Shown here: in pieces, positions 1-5,309 of the stretch | How the letters are laid out: each line of letters begins with the position of its first letter | How positions within the stretch are numbered: the first letter of the stretch is position 1 | From: an uncultured Collinsella sp. | GTDB lineage: Bacteria > Actinomycetota > Coriobacteriia > Coriobacteriales > Coriobacteriaceae | Assembly (NCBI GenBank): GCA_900549355.1 | Contig: UROA01000128.1 | Span: 1 to 5,309 of the forward strand | DNA length: 5,309 nt | Direction: 5' to 3' | Position numbers and translations under genes: made by a program | The notes under the pieces: generated by a model | Seen by the model: only the letters and a program-made list of their open reading frames with translations | What the model was told of the DNA's origin: nothing | Databases searched by the model: none

Positions 1-257
1 CGATGCCCAGCGTCTTGGCCGTAAATGGTCGGGCGCTTATCCTCGCCGGTGCCGTTGGTAAAGCGAATTTCGATCTGTTCGGCGAGGGCGTCGATGGCCG
101 CCTCGTCGTCCAGATCGATGCCGCGATCGAGCGCGGCGAAGGTGACTGCGCGATACATGGCGCCCGTGTCGAGCTTGTTAAAGCCCAGCTGGCGGGCGAT
201 CTCCTTGGCGATGGTTGACTTGCCGGAACCGGCGGGGCCGTCGATGGCGACGATCAT
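1..257 (-). CDS. cmk: Cytidylate kinase, N-terminal part (truncated by window edge)
   Basis: Cytidylate kinase transfers phosphate from ATP to CMP or dCMP in the cytoplasm, feeding CTP and dCTP synthesis. Only the first 85 codons are visible; the frame is still open at base 1. The protein opens with MIVAIDGPAGSGKST, the P-loop (Walker A, residues about 7-15) typical of Cmk, followed by LDTGAMYRAVT (residues 29-39), the conserved nucleoside-monophosphate-binding segment of the family, and the start of the CMP-binding insert. The ATG at 257 is chosen because the P-loop starts a few residues later, as usual for Cmk, and because AAAGGAAG lies 6 bases upstream. It follows the pseudouridine synthase gene after 66 bases, a common pairing in Gram-positive genomes. 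Whether the missing C-terminus is a normal Cmk or is fused to another domain cannot be seen. Identity is secure from the motifs. Confidence 0.96.
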   Translation of the reverse strand, partial: MIVAIDGPAGSGKSTIAKEIARQLGFNKLDTGAMYRAVTFAALDRGIDLDDEAAIDALAEQIEIRFTNGTGEDKRPTIYGQDAGH

Positions 258-263
258 GCAATG

Positions 264-271
264 CTTCCTTT
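264..271 (-). promoter_or_regulatory. Ribosome binding site of cmk
   Basis: AAAGGAAG on the minus strand, 6 bases before the ATG at 257. It is the only purine-rich Shine-Dalgarno-like stretch close to that start. The 66-base spacer around it (258-323) shows no hairpin with a T-run and no convincing promoter. Confidence 0.6.
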
Positions 272-323
272 CGATGGTTGACGTGCTGGTATGGTTCGCG
301 GGCGTTGGGGCGCGGCGGGTTGC

Positions 324-1250
324 CTAACCCGTGTAGCGCTCGCGGTAGGTGTTGCGCTTGGGCGCAGAACCGTGGCTGCCGTGGTGACGCGTGCGGCTGG
401 CGGTGTTGGTCGCCGGCGCGGCGACGCGCTTGGAGCTGGCCTGCTTGGGCGGGATGCCGCCGCTTTTTAGGATCTGCACCTCGCGGTCGGTGAGCTCGCG
501 CCACGAGCCCTTGGCCACACCCTCGAGCTCCAGGCCGGCAAAGTTGCAGCGATGCAGACGGATTACCGGATGGTGAATCTTGCTCAGCATGCGCTTGACC
601 TGGTTCTTGCGGCCCTCGCGGATGATGACCTCCACGGCGGTGGTGCCGGGCTTGACGCCCTGGGGAGCTACGGCCTCGGCCTCGCGCGCGTTAATGATTC
701 GGCAGATCGCCGGCTGGCATAGGCCGTCGTCGAGCTCGATGCCACGGCGGAGCGGCTCCAAGTCGTGGTCGGTGAGGCGACCGTCTACGAGTGCCTGATA
801 GGTCTTGTAGACGTGCTTGCTGGGGTGCAGCAGGTCCTGTGACAGGTCGCCGTCGGTGGTAAAGAGCAGAAGGCCTGTGGTGTCGCGGTCCAGGCGACCC
901 ACCGGGAAGAGCCCCGGAAAACGGTCGCGGGGGACCAGGTCGGCCACACAAGGGCGCTCCTGCGGATCGCTCATGGTGGTGAGGTAGCCGGTCGGCTTGT
1001 AGAGCATCAGGGACACGGCGCCCTGGTTGAGCTTGACGGGCATGCCGTCGACCTCGATATGGTCGCGGTCGACGTCGACTTTGGTGCCCAGCTCGGTTGC
1101 GACCTGGCCGTTGACGGTCACGCGGCCGGCGGTCATCAGGTCCTCCGATCCGCGGCGGCTCGCAACGCCCGCGCGCGCCAAAAAGCGCTGCAGGCGCATG
1201 GTGTGCGGGTAGACGGGCTGGGCGTCGGTTGCGGGCACTGCGTTGCCCAT
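324..1250 (-). CDS. rluB: RluB/RsuA-family rRNA pseudouridine synthase
   Basis: A cytoplasmic enzyme that isomerises a specific uridine in ribosomal RNA to pseudouridine; by family and neighbourhood it most likely acts on 23S rRNA like RluB. The 308-residue protein has an N-terminal S4 RNA-binding domain (about residues 18-72, MRLQRFLARAGVASRRGSED onward) and then the RsuA/RluB/E/F catalytic domain. The motif PVGRLDRDTTGLLLFTTDG (116-134) carries the catalytic aspartate, D121. The second family motif, REGRKNQVKRM, is at 211-221. A basic, low-complexity tail rich in Arg, Lys, Ser and Ala (about 270-308) follows the fold. The gene sits between scpB and cmk, the classic context. The start is uncertain: ATG 1250 has AGGGGAG 9 bases upstream, while ATG 1286 overlaps scpB by 14 bases and has GGAGG 6 bases upstream, but adds 12 residues with several codons (AGG, ACT, GTA) poor for a GC-rich genome. 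The exact target uridine is inferred. Confidence 0.94.
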   Translation of the reverse strand: MGNAVPATDAQPVYPHTMRLQRFLARAGVASRRGSEDLMTAGRVTVNGQVATELGTKVDVDRDHIEVDGMPVKLNQGAVSLMLYKPTGYLTTMSDPQERPCVADLVPRDRFPGLFPVGRLDRDTTGLLLFTTDGDLSQDLLHPSKHVYKTYQALVDGRLTDHDLEPLRRGIELDDGLCQPAICRIINAREAEAVAPQGVKPGTTAVEVIIREGRKNQVKRMLSKIHHPVIRLHRCNFAGLELEGVAKGSWRELTDREVQILKSGGIPPKQASSKRVAAPATNTASRTRHHGSHGSAPKRNTYRERYTG

Positions 1251-1259
1251 GGCGCGCGT

Positions 1260-1266
1260 CTCCCCT
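1260..1266 (-). promoter_or_regulatory. Candidate ribosome binding site for rluB (start at 1250)
   Basis: AGGGGAG on the minus strand, 9 bases before ATG 1250. The same heptamer precedes the M50 peptidase start at 3593, which mildly favours its use here. A competing GGAGG at 1293-1297 lies 6 bases before ATG 1286, but it falls within scpB codons for an acidic Glu-Asp stretch and may be incidental. Confidence 0.45.
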
Positions 1267-1272
1267 ACTTCG

Positions 1273-2001
1273 TTAGTCCTCGTCATGCATATCCTCCGAG
1301 GTCTCGTCGACGACCAGGGTCTTAAAGTCCTCGACTGCCTCAACATCTTCAACATCGGTATCGAGCAGTTCGCGCTCTTCGTCCAGGTCCTCGGCCTGCT
1401 CCTCGAGCGTGGACTGAATGCTGCGGCCGCTCAGGCGCTCGCGGATAAACTGACGTGACTGCTCGTCGGGGGCAAACTGCTCCAGGTCGGGCAGGTCTCG
1501 GGTGGAGCGCAGACCGAACTTTTCCAAGAAGGCGTTAGTCGTGCCGTAGATGATGGCCTGACCGCGCTGGGGGTCGCGGCCGAGCTCGCGCACCAGGCCC
1601 TTGTCCACGAGCGATGCGATGACGCCATCGGAGTTGACGCCGCGGATGCCTTTGACCACCTCGCGCGTCACGGGCTGGTGGTATGCGATGACGGCCAGGG
1701 TTTCGAGCGCCGCCTGCGACAGCTTTTGCGTGTCCCAGCTCAGCACGTAAGCCTCGACCACATCGTGGTAGGCGGGGTGCGTAAACAGGCGCCAGCCGCC
1801 GGCGACCTCGCGCAATTGAAAGCCGCGGTTGGCCTCCTCATACTCAACTTTGAGCTCGGCGAGCAGCGACGCGCACTCACCGGGGGCGATATCCAGCGCG
1901 CCGGCCAGCGCGGGCGCACTCACCGGGTCGCTCGACACCAGCAGCAGTGCCTCGAGGGCGCCTTTAAGGCTGTTTGCCTCCAGCGTGGAAAGGGTTGACA
2001 T
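1273..2001 (-). CDS. scpB: Segregation and condensation protein B
   Basis: ScpB is a dimeric winged-helix protein that binds the kleisin ScpA and, with SMC, forms the bacterial condensin that organises and segregates the chromosome. The 242-residue product has two winged-helix domains: about residues 8-85 (LKGALEALLLVSSDPVSAPAL...) and about 92-170. The second contains the family hallmark LSQAALETLAVIAYHQPVTR (94-113) followed by IRGVNSDGVIASLVDKGLV (119-137). The tail from about residue 199 to the end is strongly acidic (many Glu and Asp) and probably disordered, longer than the minimal fold needs. ATG 2001 is supported by AGGAG 8 bases upstream, which overlaps the scpA stop codon; only 11 bases separate the two genes, so translational coupling with its partner is likely. 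Identification is firm from sequence and context. Confidence 0.97.
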   Translation of the reverse strand: MSTLSTLEANSLKGALEALLLVSSDPVSAPALAGALDIAPGECASLLAELKVEYEEANRGFQLREVAGGWRLFTHPAYHDVVEAYVLSWDTQKLSQAALETLAVIAYHQPVTREVVKGIRGVNSDGVIASLVDKGLVRELGRDPQRGQAIIYGTTNAFLEKFGLRSTRDLPDLEQFAPDEQSRQFIRERLSGRSIQSTLEEQAEDLDEERELLDTDVEDVEAVEDFKTLVVDETSEDMHDED

Positions 2002-2009
2002 GGTTGCGG

Positions 2010-2014
2010 CTCCT
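2010..2014 (-). promoter_or_regulatory. Ribosome binding site of scpB, overlapping scpA stop
   Basis: AGGAG on the minus strand, 8 bases before ATG 2001. Its first two bases are part of the scpA TAG stop codon (2013-2015), so a ribosome ending scpA stops right on the scpB start region, consistent with coupled synthesis of the two partners. Confidence 0.65.
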
Positions 2015-2825
2015 ATTCGGTGAGCTCGGGGCCCTCGCCGGGCACATAGGCCTCGGCGCCCTCGACGCGGTTGATTTGAATGGTTCCAAAGATCTCGTCC
2101 TGGCTCAGCGTGAGCGAGCCGCGCTTGGCGAGCTCGAGCATGGCCAGGAAGGTGACGACGAGCTGCTCGGTGGTGGCATCGCCGTCCAACAGCTCGCGGA
2201 AAGTGCAGGTTTGGTGCGCCATGGTAAAGCGGTCGACCGAGGCCACCGTCAGGTCGAGCGGTACGCGATGCGGCGCCACGTGCTCGGCCTCCAGCAGGAA
2301 GGTCTGGCGCTTGCCGTCCAGGTCGGCGCAGATGACGGCGAGGCCGCGCAGTGTGATGCCGGCCAGGTAGTCGGGCATAAGGCCCAAAAACTCGGGGTCG
2401 GGGCCGGCCACGCGCGGATGCATGCGGCTTTCGGCCTGCATGCGGGCACCGAGGGCCGCCGCCGCACCCTTAAACTGCTTGTAGGCGATCAGGCGCTGGA
2501 TCAGGACCTCGCGCAGGGCGTCGCCGTCGAGCGCGCTGAGCTCCTCGAGGTCTTCGTCGAACTCGTTATCGTCGTCATCGACTTTGCGCGGGGCCTCCTG
2601 GGGCACCAGAGAAGCAGCCTTGATGTCCAAAAGGGTTGCCGCGACCAGCAAAAAGTCGCTCGCCACGTCCAGGTCCAGCGCCTCGATGCGCTCGGCCTCG
2701 GCAAGGTACTGCTCGGCCACCTCGCTGATGGAGATGGCGCCGATATCTACTTTTTGGCGGGTTACCAGCTGCAGCAGCAGGTCGAACGGTCCGCTGTAGA
2801 CCTGCGTCGACACGCGATACGACAT
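2013..2825 (-). CDS. scpA: Segregation and condensation protein A (kleisin)
   Basis: ScpA is the kleisin that bridges the SMC ATPase heads and recruits ScpB in the condensin complex on the nucleoid. The 270-residue length fits the family. The N-terminal SMC-neck-binding region carries GPFDLLLQLVTRQKVDIGAI (12-31) and SEVAEQYL (34-41), then DVASDFLLVAATLLDIKAA (53-71), all hallmarks. A very acidic linker (about 82-101, DDDDNEFDEDLEE) follows, then the middle region, and a C-terminal winged helix (about 195-255) with EQLVVTFLAMLELAKRGSLT (220-239) and the terminal IFGTIQINR (245-253). ATG 2825 is chosen because a near-perfect AAAGGAGGT lies just upstream and the conserved region begins within a dozen residues. 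It is followed 11 bases later by scpB and preceded by an 84-base spacer after the M50 peptidase gene. A long open frame on the opposite strand here is a shadow. Confidence 0.97.
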   Translation of the reverse strand: MSYRVSTQVYSGPFDLLLQLVTRQKVDIGAISISEVAEQYLAEAERIEALDLDVASDFLLVAATLLDIKAASLVPQEAPRKVDDDDNEFDEDLEELSALDGDALREVLIQRLIAYKQFKGAAAALGARMQAESRMHPRVAGPDPEFLGLMPDYLAGITLRGLAVICADLDGKRQTFLLEAEHVAPHRVPLDLTVASVDRFTMAHQTCTFRELLDGDATTEQLVVTFLAMLELAKRGSLTLSQDEIFGTIQINRVEGAEAYVPGEGPELTE

Positions 2826-2830
2826 CTTCG

Positions 2831-2839
2831 ACCTCCTTT
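2831..2839 (-). promoter_or_regulatory. Strong Shine-Dalgarno site of scpA
   Basis: AAAGGAGGT on the minus strand, 5 bases before ATG 2825, is close to a full complement of the 16S rRNA 3' end and is the best ribosome binding site in the window. Its downstream edge is part of GGTCGA (2828-2833), a hexamer also found twice further upstream in the same leader. Confidence 0.8.
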
Positions 2840-2843
2840 GACG

Positions 2844-2858
2844 GCGCCTTCGCGGCGC
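2844..2858 (-). other. Small GC hairpin in the scpA leader
   Basis: On the minus strand GCGCC (2858-2854) can pair with GGCGC (2848-2844) around a 5-base loop GCGAA. The hairpin ends 4 bases before the scpA Shine-Dalgarno. No T-run follows it, so it is not an intrinsic terminator; it could shape ribosome access or be chance in GC-rich DNA. Confidence 0.4.
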
Positions 2859-2874
2859 GGTTTGGGTGCATGTT

Positions 2875-2895
2875 TCGACCGTTTTGTATGGTCGA
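2875..2895. repeat. Inverted repeat TCGACC / GGTCGA between M50 gene and scpA
   Basis: TCGACC at 2875-2880 and GGTCGA at 2890-2895 form a perfect 6-bp inverted repeat around a 9-base AT-rich centre (2881-2889). The right arm is itself in the 8-base palindrome GGTCGACC (2890-2897). There is no T-run on either side, so it does not look like a terminator. It could be an operator or an RNA stem in the scpA leader, or chance. Confidence 0.35.
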
Positions 2896-2909
2896 CCTGT
2901 TAGTTTACC

Positions 2910-3593
2910 TTAGATGCCGGCGATTGCGAAGTTGAGCAGCTGCTCGGCCAGCGGATACACGGTAACGTCGAAATAGCGGCCGATCGCATCGATGCCGGTC
3001 CACATGGGCAATAGGTACAGCACCAGGATGAGGATGGGCATGGCGTATTGCTGCAGACGGTAGTAGTTGGCGAGCGCCTTGCCTTTGAGAAACGGGACGA
3101 CGATCGACGAGCCGTCGAGCGGCGGGATCGGGATGAGGTTGAAGAACGCGAGTGACAGGTTGACTACGATAAACGTGGCGCCGAAGTTCATGATCTGCGA
3201 TGCCACGGCAAAGGACATGCTGGTGTAGAGGTTTCCGTACGTTGCGTGCATGAGGGCGGCCGCGAGGCACGCGAGTGCGATGTTCGACGCGGGGCCTGCC
3301 ACGCTCACCAGGACCTCGTCGCGCTTGGGGTGCCTGAGGTTGTTGAGGTAGACGGGCACGGGCTTGGCGAAGGCGAACACCGGGCCGCCGGCGGCAAGCA
3401 TGAGGAGCGGCAGGATGATGGTGCCAAACGGGTCGATATGGTTGAGCGGGTTGAGTGAGACGCGGCCGCGCGAACGGGCCGTCTTGTCGCCGAGCGCCCA
3501 GGCCACGGCGGCGTGCGCGCTTTCGTGGATCACGATACCCACGATGACGGCGACGGCGCTCGCGAGCAGATTCATGAGGTAGCTGCTGGACAT
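2910..3593 (-). CDS. M50 / site-2-protease-family membrane metallopeptidase
   Basis: A predicted intramembrane zinc protease of the M50 (site-2 protease) family, in the small bacterial branch without PDZ or CBS domains; its substrate is unknown. The 227-residue protein is mostly hydrophobic, with about five or six membrane segments (roughly 7-34, 57-77, 94-115, 126-155, 183-199). The zinc-binding HExxH is HESAH at 23-27 in the first segment, with catalytic E24. LNPLNHIDPFGTI (48-60) and GPASN (100-104) are typical of this branch, and the third zinc ligand is expected at D160 in PPLDG (157-161) after FNLIPI. All key residues are intact, so an active enzyme is likely. ATG 3593 has AGGGGAG 4 bases upstream, overlapping the stop of the preceding small gene. 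It lies directly upstream of scpA; M50 genes beside scpAB also occur in clostridia, but I know of no established functional link. Confidence 0.92.
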   Translation of the reverse strand: MSSSYLMNLLASAVAVIVGIVIHESAHAAVAWALGDKTARSRGRVSLNPLNHIDPFGTIILPLLMLAAGGPVFAFAKPVPVYLNNLRHPKRDEVLVSVAGPASNIALACLAAALMHATYGNLYTSMSFAVASQIMNFGATFIVVNLSLAFFNLIPIPPLDGSSIVVPFLKGKALANYYRLQQYAMPILILVLYLLPMWTGIDAIGRYFDVTVYPLAEQLLNFAIAGI

Positions 3594-3597
3594 GGCG

Positions 3598-3604
3598 CTC
3601 CCCT
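3598..3604 (-). promoter_or_regulatory. Ribosome binding site of the M50 peptidase gene
   Basis: AGGGGAG on the minus strand, 4 bases before ATG 3593, overlapping the TAG stop (3603-3605) of the upstream small membrane protein gene, which suggests coupled translation. Confidence 0.55.
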
Positions 3605-3899
3605 AGCGGACGCGGCGCGAGGCGCGCGTGAGCAGGTAGTCGGCCACAAACAGGATGACGGCCACGATGGCGTAATCCAGGCGGAACACGCCGCCAAAGG
3701 GCGACGTAATGACGCCGTAGCCGGCGATGGCGCTCGGCAGCGCGCGCGAAAGCTCAACGACAAAGCCCACGATCTGCAGCTTGGCGGTGAGGCCGCTAAA
3801 GCACAGCAGCACGGTCATCGCGCTCATCAAGATGCCGCAGATGCGGCACGCGATGGCGATGATGCTCATCGCCACGGCAGCGGCCTTACGAGAGTTCAC
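3603..3899 (-). CDS. Small membrane protein of unknown function (GTG start)
   Basis: I do not recognise a family for this 98-residue protein. It starts with a short basic segment (VNSRK), then a long hydrophobic stretch (about 8-36, interrupted by Arg19 and containing Cys18, Cys21 and Cys33), a moderately hydrophobic second stretch (about 41-65, with Glu49 and Arg52), a Gly/Pro turn (ITSPFGG, 64-70), and a final membrane helix (about 75-90) ending in a basic tail TRASRRVR. Two or three membrane spans are likely, with the basic C-terminus probably cytoplasmic. GTG 3899 is chosen because GAGGAGA sits 6 bases upstream; the next in-frame start (ATG 3869) has no comparable site. The gene overlaps the ABC-F stop by 14 bases and its own stop overlaps the M50 ribosome binding site, so it is embedded in the operon. 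Longer readings upstream of 3899 run through ABC-F coding sequence and look like shadow. A role with the M50 peptidase is only a guess from position. Confidence 0.75.
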   Translation of the reverse strand: MNSRKAAAVAMSIIAIACRICGILMSAMTVLLCFSGLTAKLQIVGFVVELSRALPSAIAGYGVITSPFGGVFRLDYAIVAVILFVADYLLTRASRRVR

Positions 3900-5309
3900 G
3901 CGCGGTCTCCTCTTCGATCTGGGTGGAAAGCTCCAGCCATTCATCCTCGAGCTTGGGAAGCTCTTGCTTAAGGCCGTTATATTCCCCCAGCGCGGCGTTG
4001 AACTTGTCCTGATCGGCATAAAGCTCTTCGCTTGCCATCAATTCCATAAGCTCGTCATAGCGGGCGCGCTTTTTGTCGAGCTCCGTCTCGATCTTCTTGA
4101 GCTGGTTGCGCACGCCCTTGAGCTTTTTGTTGAGCGCAGCGCGGGCCTGGGCCTCGGCGCGCTTTTGCTCCTTGGTCTTTTTGCCCTCGGCAGGCTTGGA
4201 AGCGGCGGCGGGCGCATCGGGCTGGGCCGCGGTGACCTTGGCGGACTTGGCCGTGGCCGGCGCACTCTCCCCTGCCGCCTCGGCAGCGGCGCGGGCTGCG
4301 AGGTCCTCGCGCTTGTAGAGGTAGTAGTCGTAGTCGCCGTCGTAGACCGTGACCTTGCCATCGCGGATGTCAATGATGCGGTTGGCAACGGCGCGCACCA
4401 GGTGCTCGTCGTGGCTAATCAGCACGATGGTGCCGGGGAAGTTTTGCAGGGCGTTCTCGAGCATGTCCACCGAGTCGATGTCCAGGTGGTTGGTGGGCTC
4501 GTCCAGGCACAGGAGCGCCTCAGGGGCCACGAGCATTTTGGCCAGGGCCAGACGCGCCTTTTCGCCTCCGGAGAGGACGCGAACCTGCTTTTCGATGGAA
4601 TCGTTGTCGCTAAACAGGAAGGCGCCCAGCAGGCTGCGCTGCTGCGGTACGGTCCACTTGGGCGTGACGGTGTCGATCTCTTGCAGGACGGTATTGGACT
4701 CGTTCATGCCCTCGAGTGCGTGCTGGGCGTAGTAGGCCACGCCCACGTTGGTGCCCAGGTCGCGCGTGCCGGTAGTGGGCGGCTCCAGACCGGCGATGAT
4801 CTTCATGAGGGTGGACTTGCCGGCGCCGTTGGGGCCGACGAGCGCCACGTGCTCACCGCGGTAGAGCTTGAGGTCGATGTCGCTGTAGATGTGCTTGTCG
4901 CCGTAGGACTTGGATACACCCTCGAGGCCCACGACCATGTCGCCGGAGCGCGGCGGATCGGGGAACTTAAAGTCGATGTGCTTGTGGCCCTCGGGCAGGA
5001 TGACGAGCTCCTTTTTGATCTGCTCAATCTTGCGGATGCGCTCCTGCGCCTGGGCAGCCTTGGTGGGCTTGTAGCGGAACTTGTCGACGAAGACCTGCAT
5101 GTGGGCGATGTCGCGCTCCTGGGCGGCTCGCTTGGCGCGCATCTGCTCCAGGTTGTCCTCGCGCTGCTTGAGGTAGCTGCTGTAGTTGCCGGTGTAGGTG
5201 GTAACGCGGCGGTTCTCGAGAGCAGCGACGTGGTCGACGCAGGCGTCCATGAAGGCGCGGTCGTGGCTGACGATGGGGACGGGGCCGGCGGAGTTCGCGG
5301 CGCTTCTCA
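3886..5309 (-). CDS. ABC-F family ATP-binding protein, 5' truncated
   Basis: ABC-F proteins are soluble twin ATPases without membrane domains; many bind the ribosome E site and modulate translation. The frame is open to the right edge, so the N-terminus and most of the first nucleotide-binding domain lie outside; 473 residues are visible. The visible part begins at the end of domain 1, whose H-loop reads PIVSHDRAF (just upstream of the Met at 5250, which is internal and not the true start). A charged inter-domain linker follows (about 5000-5170, YLKQREDNLEQMRAKRA onward), matching the P-site-tRNA-interaction helical linker. Domain 2 has Walker A GPNGAGKST (4810-4836), signature LSGGEKARLALAKML (about 4531-4575), Walker B with catalytic Glu in LLCLDEPTNHLD (about 4480-4515) and H-loop LISHDEH (about 4405-4425). 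An Ala/Lys-rich linker (about 4165-4300) leads to a C-terminal coiled coil (about 3890-4165), resembling Uup or YheS-like members. No evidence points to an antibiotic-resistance type. Confidence 0.95.
   Translation of the reverse strand, partial: RSAANSAGPVPIVSHDRAFMDACVDHVAALENRRVTTYTGNYSSYLKQREDNLEQMRAKRAAQERDIAHMQVFVDKFRYKPTKAAQAQERIRKIEQIKKELVILPEGHKHIDFKFPDPPRSGDMVVGLEGVSKSYGDKHIYSDIDLKLYRGEHVALVGPNGAGKSTLMKIIAGLEPPTTGTRDLGTNVGVAYYAQHALEGMNESNTVLQEIDTVTPKWTVPQQRSLLGAFLFSDNDSIEKQVRVLSGGEKARLALAKMLVAPEALLCLDEPTNHLDIDSVDMLENALQNFPGTIVLISHDEHLVRAVANRIIDIRDGKVTVYDGDYDYYLYKREDLAARAAAEAAGESAPATAKSAKVTAAQPDAPAAASKPAEGKKTKEQKRAEAQARAALNKKLKGVRNQLKKIETELDKKRARYDELMELMASEELYADQDKFNAALGEYNGLKQELPKLEDEWLELSTQIEEETARELS
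3906..3912 (-). promoter_or_regulatory. Ribosome binding site deciding the GTG start of the small membrane protein
   Basis: GAGGAGA on the minus strand, 6 bases before GTG 3899, lying inside the last codons of the ABC-F gene. It is the main evidence that translation starts at this GTG rather than at ATG 3869. Confidence 0.6.

Noticed and set aside
2575..2871. 98-codon minus-strand frame starting at ATG 2871, just after GGTCGAAAC
   Set aside because: It runs out of frame through scpA, gives an Arg/Ala/Pro/Gly-rich shadow protein, and lacks a Shine-Dalgarno as good as that of scpA.
2844..2895. Intrinsic terminator between the M50 gene and scpA
   Set aside because: Two short stems exist, but neither is followed by a run of T on the minus strand.
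1974..2903. 309-codon open frame on the plus strand opposite scpA
   Set aside because: It is wholly antisense to a confidently identified gene, has no recognisable domain, has no matching gene organisation around it, and long antisense frames are expected in GC-rich coding DNA.
3513..3971. 152-codon plus-strand open frame opposite the M50 start, the small membrane protein and the ABC-F end
   Set aside because: His/Ala/Asp/Gly-rich composition typical of an antisense shadow; it crosses three genes on the other strand.
3900..4019. Upstream extension of the small membrane protein to ATG 4019 (138 residues)
   Set aside because: The extra 40 residues overlap ABC-F coding sequence in another frame, are Ser/Arg/Pro-rich like shadow translation, and would bury the clear GAGGAGA site just before GTG 3899.
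5248..5250. ATG 5250 as the true start of the ABC-F gene
   Set aside because: The same frame continues upstream to the window edge and encodes the domain-1 H-loop (IVSHDR) right before this Met, so the start lies outside the window.

Overview
This window is an ordinary-looking chromosomal housekeeping block from a GC-rich bacterium. All seven genes lie on the minus strand, so transcription runs from the right edge (5309) to the left edge (1). GC-rich codon use, strong Shine-Dalgarno sites and the gene content suggest an actinobacterial relative, most likely Coriobacteriia (Collinsella-like). That taxonomic guess rests on the general look of the proteins and was not searched.

Order in the direction of transcription: (1) the C-terminal two thirds or so of an ABC-F family ATPase (3886-5309, 5' end cut by the window); (2) a 98-residue membrane protein of unknown function that starts with GTG inside the end of the ABC-F gene (3603-3899); (3) a compact M50/site-2-protease-family membrane metallopeptidase (2910-3593); (4) scpA and (5) scpB, the kleisin and winged-helix partners of the SMC condensin complex (2013-2825 and 1273-2001); (6) an RluB/RsuA-type rRNA pseudouridine synthase (324-1250, possibly starting at 1286); (7) the first 85 codons of cytidylate kinase cmk, cut by the left edge (1-257).

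The genes are packed tightly: they overlap or are separated by 9-84 bases, and nearly every start has a recognisable ribosome binding site. No hairpin followed by a T-run was seen, so one long operon is plausible, with translational coupling at several junctions. The longest gene-free stretch is the 84-base spacer before scpA (2826-2909). It holds the best Shine-Dalgarno of the window, a small GC hairpin and three copies of GGTCGA on the minus strand that could pair in alternative ways.

Functionally the block joins chromosome segregation (ScpA/ScpB), ribosome maturation or translation (RluB-type enzyme, ABC-F), nucleotide supply (Cmk) and membrane proteolysis (M50 peptidase). The scpA-scpB-rluB-cmk order is a familiar conserved neighbourhood in Gram-positive bacteria. 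No rRNA, tRNA, CRISPR array, insertion sequence, phage gene or attachment site was seen. The least explained element is the small membrane protein between the ABC-F and M50 genes.
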